Of a stretch of 64,000 nucleotides of DNA, positions 46,300 through 59,202 are shown one piece after another (the stretch's first letter is position 1; each line of letters begins with the position of its first letter). The notes beneath the pieces were generated by a model that did no database searches, was not told where the DNA came from, and was given only the letters and a program-made list of their open reading frames with translations. The DNA comes from Dillenia suffruticosa. Taxonomy: Eukaryota; Streptophyta; Magnoliopsida; Dilleniales; Dilleniaceae. Made by a program: the position numbers and the translations under genes. The stretch is from NCBI GenBank assembly GCA_033439265.1, contig JAVTVX010000009.1, positions 8,645,109-8,709,108 of the forward strand, in the 5' to 3' direction.

Positions 46300-47320
46300 T
46301 ACTTCTTTAGTTATTGTCCACTCAATTTAAGGATCGGTTATTATGATAATAGTGAGTATGGTAGAATAGTGTCGGGGGGAGGACCAAGGCTTAATTCATA
46401 ATTTGATGATTTCAAAACTGCTTCGCCCTCTTTCAAATGTACAACATCCTCAACCTTAATTCATACACCCGAGAATTTAGTCGTTGATCTTAGGACTTCA
46501 TGATCTTAAATATTCATAGAAAAGAATTTTAGTTTGATTTGATCATTCAATCCCCATCTCTCTCTTTCTCAATCACATCAGGTGTCCCTCATCACATCAA
46601 GTGTCGTTTTCATGACTTTTGAGAACAGCTTTATATTATTTGAATTATTTTGTATGATGGGTCAGTTTAATAATTAATATGTTACAAGTGATCTATATTT
46701 TTTTTTTTTTTGTTCACGGTCGGATTTGAATTCAAATCTGTTAAAAAGAAGCGGTATTGATGCCATGAGTTGAAATTCATTGACGATGGATATTGATTAT
46801 ATGAAAAGAGTTAAATCTTGTAATTAATTTTGAATTTAAATTTTAAAAATAAAAATAATTATATTAAAATTTTTTAAAAATTAATTTTGATAATATTTAA
46901 ATTAAATTAATTAAAATATAATTTTAAATATAAAAATATTAATATAATAAAAGGGGCTTCTGACCGTCTCAACTAAAAAGGAAGGTTGAATTATTTTCTT
47001 GGTCGCAGGTTCCCATCGATTATGATTGTGCATTCACTTTTGTTTGTTTAAAACAAACCAAGGTAATAAACTTTTATTTAAGATTTAATTGTAGAAGAGG
47101 TAATGTCCCATTCATTAATGTGCAAAAAATGTATGTTTTGATCTTAATAATTTATTTATTTAATAATTATATATAAAAGATTATTCTCTAATATGTCATT
47201 CTAAGATTCAGAATATAGTGAGATAATAAAAGATAATGATAAACTTAGAAAAATAATAATTAATAATTTTTTATTTTTTTAAAATGACATTTAAAGTGAA
47301 ATAAAAATAAAATTCTAAAG

Positions 47321-49555
47321 TAGTGTTGAAACCGGGCCTAGTCGCGCTGGTTTCGGTCTGGTTCAATGGTGGTTCCCAGAACCGTGGGTCGGGCTGGCTG
47401 CAGTTCCTAGGCCAGTCTGGGTCGGGCCAGACCGGTTCCAATTTTTTTAAAAGTTGAACCGGCCCGGCCCGTTGAACCGGAACCGCCAAGCTGGTTCACA
47501 CCGGGCTGGGCCCGGTTCGGCCCTTTTTTTGTCATTTTTTAACTCTTTTTTTTGTAACTCTATTTTTTAATTTTATTTTATTTTGTAACTCCATTTTTTT
47601 AACTTAATTGTTGTTTTGTTTTTTATTTTCTTGTAATGATTTATTTATTCATTTTGTTTTTTTTAATTCATATTTTATAAAAAAATAAATTAAAAATTAG
47701 AGACACAAAATTTTTAGAGTGATTTCATCGAATTCGGTGTATCTCCACTACCAAACTCATCACTTGGATTTTAAAATCTACTAATTTTTTTTTGTTATAT
47801 CATTTTGATTTTTTTTGTTACATTATTATTATTATTATTATTATTCTTTTTTCTGTATCTTTCCAATCTTTAATGCAAATTAAGACTTTTAAAATATCGT
47901 CCGCTAAATTTGTACGTTTCTCGGTTAACACTCGACCACCTGCACTAAAAACACTTTCCGATGACACTGTGGATACCGGGAGGGTTAGTACATCTTTAGT
48001 CATTTGTACCAAAATTGAATAATACGATACATTATTTTTTCACAAACCTAATATATCATATAAATCAGTATTATCAAAACTTTCTAATTTAGGTATTTGT
48101 TTATATAAAAGTAATTTATTAAATGATGACGAAATTCTTTATTTTTTTTCCTAATATATGTAAGGGATTAAATGAAAATGAAGATAATTGAGTGCTATTC
48201 TACTACTACTACTTACATTATTAGTATTTAAATTATTTTTTTTCCTTTTCATATAGTTCAAATATTACTTATAAAGTATGAAATATTTGTTATTTTAAAA
48301 AATGTGGGTTAATAGACGCTTCTGATGGAAAAGTTTGTGCAGAACAATCAATTAACATTTCAGTAGTTTCAACTTTAACACGTGGATCTAATACACTTAC
48401 AACTAAATATAAAAGTAAAATTGTTTCATAATATTTTAAAAATTTTGTTTTCATAAAAAAACAATTTTACCAAATCTTTTTTCATTTTCAAATTCATTAA
48501 ATATATAAATAATTTTACAAAAATTTGGTAACACTAAATGAGTAGTTGGATAATAATATCCGAAAAATAAATTTGTACATTAATAAAAAATTTTTGATAA
48601 TTTAGTAAATGTAGATGCAAAATCGAAAACGTTATTATCAATAAAACCATATTCTAAATTTGAATTTGCAAATTCAATTAAAATATTTTGAAAAAAAAGT
48701 ACACCTTATAACATGTCATATGCTGAATTTCACTTAATATCACATTCCATTTTAAATTTTTTATATTTTTTATTATGTAATAGTCTAATTTCTTAGATTT
48801 TTACAGAAAAATTTATTATTTGATTAATTAAATCGCGAATAGGTTTTAAAACTAGTTCTCTCATTACTAAACCATCGTTAATACATAAATTAATTATATG
48901 GCATGCACATCTAATATGAAAAAAAATTTCCATTTAAAATTGTGTTTAAAACATTTTTTAAACTATTAACCGCAATAATATTAGTCGAAATATTATTAAA
49001 TGAAATATAAAAATTTCTATCACTTATTTCATAATCATAATAAAGATAATGGTGGAAATGATAATGGAAATGGTATAGAAATTGATGGAAATGGTATAGA
49101 AAATGGTATACAGAATTTAAAAATTGGTGAAAATGAAATGATAATGGAAATAGTAATGAAAATTGAGAGAATATAGTAATATTGAGAGAATGTAGATGTG
49201 AGAGAAAAAAATATTTTGTTATGAAGATTTTGGAAATGGGGTGTAAGGTATTTATAGAAATTTTTTTTGAGATTATAAACCAAAATAATCTCAAAATTAG
49301 CCGTTTTATAATTATTGGTAGGAGTAAAATTGGAAAAAATTCAAAAAAATAAAAAAGAGGGAGATATAGCCATTCGAATCGGCCAGGCCGGGCCGATTCC
49401 TGTTCAAGCCGGTTCACGGTTCCAAAATCCCTTGAACCGGCCCGGTCCGCTACAGTAACCGGTTCGGGTCACTGTAGCACCAGGCCGGTTCGCGGGGCGG
49501 GTTTCGGGCCAGTCGGGTAAGTTTTCTGGCCTAAACCAGTTCGGGCTCATGTCTA
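47321..49555 (-). mobile_element. hAT DNA transposon, degenerate and N-terminally deleted
   Basis: 2235 bp flanked by an 8-bp target duplication with one mismatch (TTCTAAAG 47313-47320, TTCTGAAG 49556-49563), the hAT length. The ends form a short imperfect inverted repeat: TAGTGTTGAAACCGGGC on the left against TAGACATGAGCCCGAAC read from the right. Both subterminal regions are dense in CCGGTTC/GGTTCGG words (47331-47520 and 49375-49550), as transposase-binding subterminal repeats would be. The interior carries a minus-strand Ac/Tam3-type transposase remnant. The left end has a corresponding unoccupied sequence in the duplicate near 53060. Confidence 0.85.
47845..49030 (-). pseudogene. hAT transposase remnant (catalytic C-terminal half)
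   Basis: Frames broken by stops but in clear hAT order: ISFNNISTNIIAVNSLKNVL, then IRCACHIINL with DGL (RxCxCHI motif, about 48890-48915), then a middle part with WNSAYDML, and finally the dimerisation domain KDVLTLPVSTVSSESVFSAGGRVL (split here as KDVLTLPVSTV, SSESVFSAGG) and LICIKDW near 47845-48000. A normal protein starts with a BED zinc finger; only about 0.3 kb separates the first motif from the element end, so that domain is missing. The element could only move with help from another copy. Confidence 0.8.
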
Positions 49556-49650
49556 TTCTGAAGTGATATTTGAAGCGTAAGGGAGTAATCTACTCAAACA
49601 ATCTGTGCTAATTAATCTCGGCAAAAGAAACATCCTATATTCACATTTAT

Positions 49651-50104
49651 TTTTATTCTATAACAATTTAAATCTGGAATCACCAAATTAGTGAAGGGGA
49701 TTTGTACCATTAGGTTGTCCCCTTAGAGACATTTTTTTTTATAATTTGAATTTATGGATCATGTTTAATATAAAAGTTTTCTATATACCCATAATAGAAA
49801 TTAATATTTATGAGGTTTATAGCTATTGAATTAGTCATTTAATGTATTAATATACAAAATAGTTAATAACATCTCACTTAGGATCATGTTTGATTACGGT
49901 AATGGGCTTTTTGGTCACGTGCCATCACAATCCAACATAAAAAATATATTATAAAAAGATAGGTGTTATTTGAAAATATTTAATTTAATTTGTCTTTATT
50001 TTATCTATTTTATTCATAACAATTCATAAAATGTAATATTTTTTTCATAAATAAAATTATACCAATTTTTTTTTTTAAAAAACTACGAACTCCATCCAAT
50101 ATAA
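49651..50104. other. Spacer between the two duplicate copies
   Basis: AT-rich. No gene seen. Confidence 0.4.
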
Positions 50105-50620
50105 ATATAGCTAAGGGGCTTTTAATTTCAATGTTTAAGTCAGTTTTTTTTTTTAATTTATTATAGTTAACTAAGAGAAAAATTGAGTTGCACAAAAAGA
50201 ATATGAATAAATGCACAAAGAATTCAGATGGTCGGGAAGTGGACAATGGCGAATTAGCAGCCCCATTGACAAAGAACATATGCATAGTTATATATTATAA
50301 TTATAATTATAAAATATTCTCTGGTTTCAAAAGTTGATTATGACTTTTGGATATGATAATAGGGTACGAGATTTTTTTAATTGAAACATCGGATTTGAGT
50401 TTTTAAAGTAAAAATAAATAAAAATCGAAAGAGTTAATATTTTAATTAGATTTTATAACCGTTTAAATCGAGTTAATCAAATTTTTAAATATCGATGATC
50501 AGGTAAAAAAATAATAAAAATTAATTTATTGAAGGCAGCTCTTCATTTTGATTCTTTATGGAAGAATTAACTTGTTTTTCTAAAGTTGATATTTTATTTT
50601 ATTTTAACAAAAGCAAATCA

Positions 50621-50657
<37 letters not shown>

Positions 50658-52233
50658 CTTCTTTAGTTAATGTCCACTCATTTTAAAGATTGGTTATTAT
50701 CATAATACTGATTATGGTAGAATCAGCGTCTCTCTCTCTCTCTCTCTATACTTCTTTAGTTAATGTCCACTCATTTTAAAGATTGGTTATTATCATAATA
50801 CTGATTATGGTAGAATAGTCTAGGAGGAGGACCCAGTCCAAGGCATAAAGGGATTTTGATTTGGACTCTCCCTCCGCTCCCTATTTCTCCGGAGATTATT
50901 ACATAAACTCGTTTTATCATATTATTATGTAATAAAGATTAAACCTCTAGTATTTTGACAACTTTTTTTTTTTTATTTTTTTTTACCAACACAAAGTAAA
51001 AAATAAACAATATAGATTAGTAAAAAATAAAAATTATTACAATAAAAAGCTAAGAATTTTCAAATTTAAGTAATTTTGAATTGATTTAAATATTTATCAA
51101 AAATATAAATAATTTATCACGTAAATTTTGATCTATTAAAATTTTAAATTATTCGATTTCTCTATCATTGTTGTGGTGACAGAAAGTATAACCACAGTTG
51201 TAGAATTTCTTTTCCAAAAAAAAAAAAAATAATAATCGAAAGGAAGGCAAGAAAAATTCGAACTATGGTAAATTCTGACCTCTAATGAATGAGGAAAATA
51301 CTTGAAAATCGGACAAATTTTATGTCTTTATCGTGGGGATTTTAAATTTAAATTTAAAATTTTGATTATATTTTTCTAAAGTTATAAAATTAAATAAAGA
51401 GCGACAATAATAAACCCTCCAAATATAATAAAATGATAAAAGAATGGGTAAGAAGTAGGGAAACATTACATGAATCTACATAAAATGTCACAATTTATTG
51501 CATACAACAAAGAGATTCAGAGTATATGAAATTATGTTCCCGAGAGAATAACCTAATCATATAAACTCTCATTCCTAATCTGATGATCTCATATTTAAAT
51601 TTTTATATAATAAAATAAAATTATATAAAACAAAAATTAACTAAAAAGTTATATATAAAATTTGCTAAAATATTTTCAAAATTTAATTTTAATACTTTAT
51701 TTAACTTAATATCAATATTCATAAAAAAAAAAATCCTCAAACTTAATCCCAACATCCTAAAATTAAAATTTAGTTCTTATATCCGCATGATCTTAAATAT
51801 TCTTGGAAAAGAATCTTAATTTGATTTGACCATTCAACCCCACTTCCCTCTCTTTTTCATTCACATCACATCAGGCGTCACTCAATCACATCACATCAGG
51901 TGTCCCTCAAAATCAATATAATTTTTCATGATGGGTCACAATTTAATGATTAATATGTTAATCATTATTAATTTTAATTAATTTATTAATTATATAAAAT
52001 GAGAGCCGCACAAACCTTCTTGTCAACTAAAAGGACAAAAGATGAGTGTCGAATCATTTTCTTGGTTGTAGGTTTCCATCGAGTATGATGGTACATTCAC
52101 TTTTGTTTGTTTAAAACAAACCAAGCCCATAAACCCTTGTTGAAGGAGAACATGCATTTCATTTTAGAGAAAGTAATGTCCCATTCATTAATGTAAAAAA
52201 ATATATTCTGGTCTTAATAATATATTTATTTAA

Positions 52234-52275
<42 letters not shown>

Positions 52276-53240
52276 TGTCGTCTAATATATTAATATAATA
52301 TAATATTACAAAATGGTGGCTAAACTTTAATGAAATTATTTTTATTATAAAAAATTATAAAAATTATACAAATAAATATATTTATAAAAATTTAAATATT
52401 AGATTTTAAAAAATATATTAAATAAGAATTTTTTATGATTCACATATATGTAAGATCAGTCCAATGAATTGTTATATGATATCCTAAATCCCATCTCTTA
52501 TACGTAGAACGCACACTTTCATGAGTTCCATCCCATTGAAGAGTAAGAGACTTTGGAGAAAGGGTAAATGGCAAGCGTGACGGGGAAGTGTATATTATTT
52601 CTTTGGAATTGATGAAAAATCCCAAGGCACCCACGTTGAGTCTAGTCAGGGATAAAGGCATGTATAATTCATTATGATTTGATTAATTTAAATTATTTTA
52701 TGGTATTTGGAATTTGATCCTAACATATTTAATAAATTACCAACATTAATAAGTTTGAATCTGACCCCTTTGATGAATAAAATTATTATAATTATATTTG
52801 ATTCATCTGATTAAAACCGATTAATCAATTGGAAATTATAATACATAGTGTTTTTCAAAATTATTACACAAAAATTCAAGAGACATTTAAACAATCATAG
52901 CTTTAGAAAAAAAATAATATTATTCTACTAAATTAAAATTTGAAGACTCAATTTTATCACACTAAAGTTCAGAATATACTGAGATAATAAGAGATAACGA
53001 TAAACTCAAAAAAGGAATAATTAATAATTTTTTGAATTTTTAACATGATATTTAAAGTGAAATAAAAGAATTTTTAAAGTATTTTTTTTTTGTTTTAACC
53101 AATTTGGTATTCGATTATTGATTAATCCGATTCGAACTCTGTAATGTCTTGTTACTAAACTCAAAGGGGAAGGGAGTAATTTACTTAAACCATTTGATTC
53201 ATTAAATCCTGCGGTTCATGTGCTAATTAATTTTGAGAAA
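50105..53240 (+). repeat. Segmental duplication, right copy
   Basis: Partner of 45705-49650. It has gained sequence of its own between 50830 and 51800 and an (AT)n run at 52241-52268. Near 53045-53075 it reads ATTTAAAGTGAAATAAAAG...TTTTTAAAG, matching the left copy just before its hAT insertion without any transposon. The 52440-52661 minus-strand frame is not recognisable. Confidence 0.75.
50626..50820. repeat. 93-bp tandem duplication with CT microsatellites
   Basis: The unit (CT)n-TATACTTCTTTAGTTAATGTCC...GATTATGGTAGAAT begins its non-repeat part at 50654 and again at 50747. The two copies are identical over about 75 bp. The left segmental copy has only one unit, so this doubling came after the larger duplication. 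Confidence 0.85.
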
Positions 53241-54952
53241 GGAAGCTTTATGTTTTTAATGTGGCCATAAGTAACACGTATGACTTATTAGTTAATATGT
53301 ATCATCTAATAAAGTATGGATAGATCAATCGAAATGGTATATATAAAACCATTTACTTCGAGAGGAAATTTTAAAACTATGTTTATCCTCTGGCTTTAGA
53401 AAAATACAAATTAAAAAAAATAATATGTATTGCCCCTAATTTTTATATATATTACAATTTTTTTTTTTTTTAAAATGGATCCCATTGAGTTAGGGTATTT
53501 GAATTTGTCCAAAATAAGCGCCGGGGAGAGAAAATAGAAGGTAGGTTGCAGAGCAAAACCAATTTTATTTTCGATTAGTTTATTAATTTTATTAACTTTT
53601 TATTTTATTTTTTGTTCAAAAAAAGAATTATGATTACTTTACATTTTCCTCTTTCTTTGGTTTTTATGTAGTTTGAATTTTCTTCTTTTAGTAATTTAAT
53701 TAAATATTTTATAGCTTATTTATATATCTCCAACTTATCACACCACGTTACAGTGAAGAAAATAAAAAAAAAAAAATTGAATATTCAAACTACTAATAAA
53801 ATCAATTTTTTAACTCAAAAATTCATAATCTAAATATGATAACAACATGTCGTGCAGGTGTGCTTGTTTCATTGTTAGGCCGTGATATGTCCATACGACA
53901 ATACCTTTGCTCTTGGCAATGACTCTCCATGGTTATATACCTTATCAAAATTCAACATCCACTAACCATCCACCATTAAAATAGGCGGCAAGCCCTCTTC
54001 TTCAATGATTAATGTATGGAAGTGATGTTTTACAAACTTTTCAAACTTTCAAAACCTTTCTGATTCATTGGGATCAACATCATCCCTTAATTTCAAATTT
54101 TATCCGTGTGTATCATTCAGCCGTGGATTCCGCCGAGACATTAATGTCCACGGAGTGTCCGAAGGAGGCAGTATGATAATTACAATCTCTATCAAACAAA
54201 TACCCATAAAGAAAATTTCACAGATGATAACTCTGTTGACTAGAACCAGATGACTGACCGTCAATGATCTTGATCGATGAGACTTGTAAAAAGCCATCGG
54301 AGGGTATTTCGGTCCGGAAGACTTTTATGCTCAAGTCAGAAAATGATTTTCAATAAGAAAAATAGACCGAAAGAAAATTATGTATGCCTTTTGTGTGTTA
54401 TGTGTAAGTTCAGAGAGCATATTTGATCGATTGATTTAATGATATATATATACTCTTTATGTGTGAGTTTCGTGCGTCTTTGGGGTTGTTGGAACCCTAA
54501 TTTCCTTATGAAAGTATCATAAGATCACAAGAATCATTGCAAAAGATTCTCAAAGATTTTAAATACTACTTGTTTGGAAAGTTTAGATTGTAATGGAAAT
54601 TCTTTTCCTTACTGACAATGATTAGAGATCTCCTTCCCAATTACGGGAGATTGTTTCTGGGTTTTAAGGAAAAAAAATATTGGTTTTAGCCAAATTGGAA
54701 TACCAAGCACTAAGGATATTGGGACCGATCAGCTAACTACCGAGGAGGATCTGGTCGGTAAGTACCAAGAGAACGGGCTACATTCCCCCAATTAGGAAGT
54801 TCATCTCCTTTGCGTGGACTATTGATCATGGGCTTAAGTTTCATAATAGTCGGCTTTTGGGTTACGTATAATTATTTATCCCTACTCTTTATGTCGTTTT
54901 GAAGAAAATGACGTAAAGGGTAAGCCTAAGGGTTATTACCTATGATACATGG
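53241..54952. other. Spacer
   Basis: AT-rich with a less biased stretch at 53850-54300, where short frames (54068-54253 plus, 54100-54297 minus) overlap without recognisable content. Nothing assigned. Confidence 0.4.
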
Positions 54953-55375
54953 AAATTTCTGAATACTAGTATTTCTCCATTTCCGAAACGTTTCCCATCT
55001 CCGAAACATTTCCATACATTAAATTAATCAATATTTATATAAAAATTTTTATATTTTTTATATTTAAATATTTTTTCATATTTAATGAATTATTTATTTA
55101 TTTAATCATAATTTTTATTTTTTATATTATTTATCTTATATTTAATAATTATATATTTAATTATTTTTATTTTTATTATAAAATATGGTTATTCTATTAT
55201 TTTTTTAAATAATTAATATTTATATAAAAATTCTTATATTTTTTATATTTATATATTTATCCACGTTTCCGTTTCCTATATTTTTATAAAATGTCATTTC
55301 ACTGTATCGTTTCGTATCTGTTTCCGTTTCCTCGTTTTCGTTTTCGTTTTCATTTTCGTGCAATATAGGTTATTA
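54953..55375 (+). repeat. Dispersed AT-rich repeat, copy 2
   Basis: Same strand and order of blocks as copy 1 at 12671-13075: CCGAAACGTTTCC, TAAATTAATCAATATTTATATAAAAAT, TTCATATTTAATGAATT, TATTATAAAATATGG, a second AATTAATATTTATATAAAAATT, and a TTTCCGTTTCC / TTCGTTTTCG end. Confidence 0.65.
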
Positions 55376-55826
55376 CTTGAAGGGTTTTAGGGGTATTAAT
55401 GGAGATAACCATCAAACAAATAATCTCCAAGTAAATGCTATGTTGGAAGTTCGAGAGTTTTGAATTTTTCATTCATTGTACACGTGTTTTATTGGGGAGT
55501 TTCGTTGCCCTTAGTCGTAGGGATCACGTTTTCACGATAATAAATAGGAGAGGAGACTTCTGTATCGCCTTGAAGTGATTATGAGAAGTCCAAAAGTGAT
55601 TTTATGCATTTCTTCTGTTGAGAGTCGGTACTTCTAAGAGATAGCTTGAATATGAGTTTTGAATCACAAAACCTAATAGTTTAGAAGATTTTTGCCGATA
55701 CATGGTTCCATCAAGACTGAAACTGTCAATACAAGATTCCATCATGACGTTTGGGATTCTCGCGTTATAGTATTTTATTTCCTAAAAATCCTAAAAATTT
55801 TTCTAATCGTTGCAAAAACTTTACTT
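55376..55826. other. Spacer left of copia element C
   Basis: No gene seen. Ends with the TACTT target duplication at 55822-55826. Confidence 0.5.
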
Positions 55827-56091
55827 TATTATAAATATCAAGAAATAGAAGATATTTAGAGAGTAGGAGAAGAATAATTTTATTTCTTTGTTTCCTTTAT
55901 TTTTTCTCTATCATCATGAGATTATAAAGATACCTATTTATAGGAAAAAATTCCTAAAACTTAATGATTACAAATGTATTCAAGAGTCAAAGGTCTTATA
56001 TCATTAAAGAGTAATTCAAAAGCCAATGGTTTCTATTTGAAAGGTCATTCATATAAATAGACATTCATAATAAATGCATATCATTTATAAC
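55827..56091 (-). repeat. 3' LTR of copia element C
   Basis: 265 bp with 10-bp inverted ends (TGTTATAAAT / ATTTATAATA, one change). It contains a TATA-like CTATAAATAGG in element sense. Confidence 0.85.
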
Positions 56092-56531
56092 ATTCCCCCT
56101 TAGATGTCTATCGTATAAAGAATATATCTCGTCAAAACCTTACTAGAGAAAAATTCAGTGGGAAACAAAAACCCTAGTGAAAGAAAAAGAGTATATCTTT
56201 CTTTATACATGTATTTCAATATAATACTTCCCCTGTTAAAGATATAATTTAATATCTCTATAACGCCGCATTCCAATTTTATGGATCAATTTCTCAAATG
56301 CCGTAGTGGATAATGTTTTTGTGAATAAAACTGCAGAATTCTCGTTTGATTGAATTTTCTGTAAGTTATATCTCCACTTTATAGTAAATCATGTGTGAAA
56401 AATAATTTTGGGGAGATATGTTTCGTCCTATCACTTTTGATATATCCGCCTTTTAACTGGGCTATGCAAGCTGCATTATCTTCAAGAAGTATCGTTGGAG
56501 TCTTCTTGTTTATTAACAAACCGCATGATTC

Positions 56532-57575
56532 TTAAGTATGATTAGTCATCGATCTGAGCCATACACATTCACGACTTGCCTCATGAATTGTAATTATTTC
56601 AGTATGATTTGATGAGATAACAATTATAGTTTGCTTCATAGATCTCCAGGATATTGCTGTAGCACCATATGTCAATACATAATCTGTTTGTGACCTACTT
56701 TTGTGTGGATCTAACAAATATCCTGCATTTGCATAACCAATTAATTGTGCATTTGGTTCATAAGGATAAAATAGACCCATATCAATCGATTTACGGAGAT
56801 ATCGAAAAATATGTTTAATTCCGTTCCAATGTCTTCTAGTTGGAGCAAAACTATATCTTGCTAATAAATTTATAACAAAAGCAATATCAGGTCGGGTATT
56901 ATTAGTAAGATACATTAAAACACTAATTGCACTTAAATATGACACTTCAGGACCAAGAATCTTCTCATTGTCATCCGAAGGACGGAAAGGATCCTTTTGT
57001 ATATCAAGTGCCCGAACAACTATTGGGCTGGTTAATGGGTATGGGTTGTCTATATTAAATCGTTTTAAAACTTTCTCGGTATAAATTAATTGATGGACAA
57101 AAATTCCGTTCTTTAAGTACTCGAACTGCAGGCCGAGACAAAATATAGTTTTATTAAGATCTTTCATTTTGAATTCTTTCTTTAAATAATTTATTGCATC
57201 TGAGCTCTCTTCAGGAGTGCCAATAATATTTAAGTCATCAACATAAACAGCAATTATTACAAAACCATGTCCAGACTTCTTTATAAAAACACATGGGCAA
57301 ATATGGTTATTTGTATAACCATCTTTCAGCATACTAAGACGATTGTACCACATCCGTCCATATTGTTTTAAACCATACAAAGATTTTTGTAATCTAATAG
57401 AAAATAATGCTTGAGAATTGCATGCTTCTGGCATCTTTAGTCCTTCTGGGACTTTCATGTATATGTCATTATCTAGTGTACCATATAAATTCGCTGTAAT
57501 GACATCCATCATCTGCATATGAAGTTTTTTCTGTATTACTAAACCAATAAGATAACGAAAAGTAATAGCATCCAT
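56532..57575 (-). pseudogene. Element C reverse transcriptase/RNase H
   Basis: A 347-codon open frame. RT palm: MDVITANLYGTLDNDIYMK carries the first catalytic Asp, followed by LYGLKQYGRMWYNRL and the active-site AVYVDDLNIIG (YVDD intact). The thumb follows (PYPLTSPIVV..., SYLSAISVLMYLTNNTRPDI). RNase H begins LIGYANAGYL, where GYADAG is expected, so a catalytic Asp has become Asn. Later TAISWRSMKQT and SNHTEIITIHEASRE keep the second acidic site. The lead-in to the RT lies in a separate frame at 57679-57933. It would copy element RNA into DNA, but it is split from the rest of the polyprotein. Confidence 0.88.
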
Positions 57576-57678
57576 TATAGGGGAATATATCTCTTCATAG
57601 TCAATTCCAGGTCTTTGCGAAAAGCCTTGTGCAACTAGTCGAGTTTTGTATCGTACAATCTTATTTTTCTCATTTTTT

Positions 57679-57933
57679 TCACACGAATGTCCATTTATAT
57701 CCTATTGGTTTAACACCTTCAGGTGTTTTGACAATGGGTCCAAAAACCTCACGTTGTGAGAGAGATGTTAGTTTTGTTTGAATTGCTTCCTTCCATTTTG
57801 GCCAATCCTCTCTTGAATGACATTCCCTTATAGTTGTGGGTTCAAAGTCCTCATTTTCACTCACTATATCAATTGCCACATTGTATATAAATATATCATC
57901 AATATTTGTATTTGTTTGATTCCATGTCTTCAT
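57679..57933 (-). pseudogene. Element C integrase-RT linker and RT start
   Basis: 84 codons ending KTPEGVKPIGYKWTFV, the universal start of copia RT (xGxKPIGxKWVF), preceded by EDWPKWKEAIQTKLTSLSQR. Separated from the main RT frame by a frameshift near 57600-57680. Confidence 0.85.
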
Positions 57934-58317
57934 TGTAGAAATGTAATTTGTCGATATTTCTTGATTATTTATTTTAACTTCTTCCGGAAGTTTTTCTTCT
58001 TGGGTCGAATTATTTCCTTTTTCTATACGATCAATTTGTTCATTTGTTCCTCTTTTTTTTCGAGGGTTTTTATCCTTAGAATCTATTGGTCTTCCACGCT
58101 TCAGACATGGTTTATGTTCATTTGTTGGGAGGGGTCCTTCAGAGACATCAATTCTAATATGAGCATTTTCTGCTGAAACATGTGATTTTGTTACTCATTT
58201 TGGATCAGAGAAATTATCTGACAATTGATTTGCAATCTGTTGCAAATGAATGATCCGTTGAACTTCTAGTTTACACTGTTTTGTGCGATGATCAAAATGA
58301 CATAAGGATAGATTACT

Positions 58318-58698
58318 CTAGGTAATCTCTTTTTCCAACTTCCCTTTCCTAGTATTATGGCCTCTTAAGGTTGGAAAAAATGTCTTATCAAACCGACAAT
58401 CAAGAAATCTAGCAGTAAAAACATCTCCTGTCATGTGTTCAAGATATTTGATAATGGAAGGAGAATTATAACCAATATAAATACCCAATTTTCTTTGAGA
58501 CCCCATTTTTGTTCTATGAGGGGGAGCAACAGGGACATACACTGTGCATCCAAAAGTTCGTAAATGAGAGATATTAGGTTCTCTTTCAGAGACCAATTGG
58601 AAAGGGGAAGCTTGAGCACTAGTGGATCGGATGCAAACTAGTGTTGCTGCATGTAAGATTACATGTCCCCAAGTATGAACGGGAAGTTTGGATTTCAA
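58318..58698 (-). pseudogene. Element C integrase C-terminal part
   Basis: 126 codons: HTWGHVILHAATLVCIRSTS, then ISHLRTFGCTVYVPVAPP, then IYIGYNSPSIIKYLEHMTGD and FTARFLDCRFDKTFFP. This is the typical integrase tail joined to the RT linker. Confidence 0.85.
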
Positions 58699-59202
58699 AA
58701 GTAATGGTCTCGCTATTAATTGAAGGCGTTTAATAAATGACTCTGCTAGACCATTTTGAGTATGAATATAAGTTACAGAATGTTCAATCTTTATACCAAT
58801 AGATATGCAATAGTCATTAAATGCTTGAGACGTAAATTCTCCTGCATTATCAAGGTGGATTGTTTTGATGAGATAATCAGGAAATTGTGCTCGTAATCAA
58901 ATTATCTGAGCAAGTAATCTCGAAAACGCCAAGTTCCGAGTTGATAATAAGCACACATATGACTATCTTATCGATACATTTATTAAAACCATAAAATATC
59001 TAAATGATCTACATGGTGAGTGAATCGGTCCACATATATCACTTTGAATTCAAATTAAAAATGTAGGACATTCAAATTCAATCTTACTTGGTGATGACTT
59101 TACTATTAATTTGCCTTGATAACATGCAACATATGAGAATTTATTAGATTGAAGAATCTTTAGGTTCTTCAATGGATGTCCAGAAGAATGTTTCATAATT
59201 TA
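58699..59202 (-). pseudogene. Element C integrase core, broken
   Basis: Corresponds to element A 3271-3774 and aligns with it by eye (shared motif near 58790-58870 for the catalytic NAGEFTSQAFNDYC segment). Several stops. No open frame above 60 codons. Confidence 0.65.

Larger units (their letters stand above)
45705..49650 (+). repeat. Segmental duplication, left copy (contains the hAT element)
   Basis: Colinear with 50105-53240. Shared blocks include GACAAAGAACATATGCAT (45868 against 50268), CTTCTTTAGTT.TGTCCACTCA (46301 against 50657), ATCACATCAGGTGTCCCTCA (46571 and 51889), TTTTGTTTGTTTAAAACAAA (47037 and 52099) and AATGTCCCATTCATTAATGT (47102 and 52177). The hAT element splits the left copy at 47313-47320. 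Confidence 0.8.

Noticed and set aside
47271..47489. 72-codon minus-strand frame rich in Pro
   Set aside because: Lies in the subterminal repeat of the hAT element and crosses its end; no domain.
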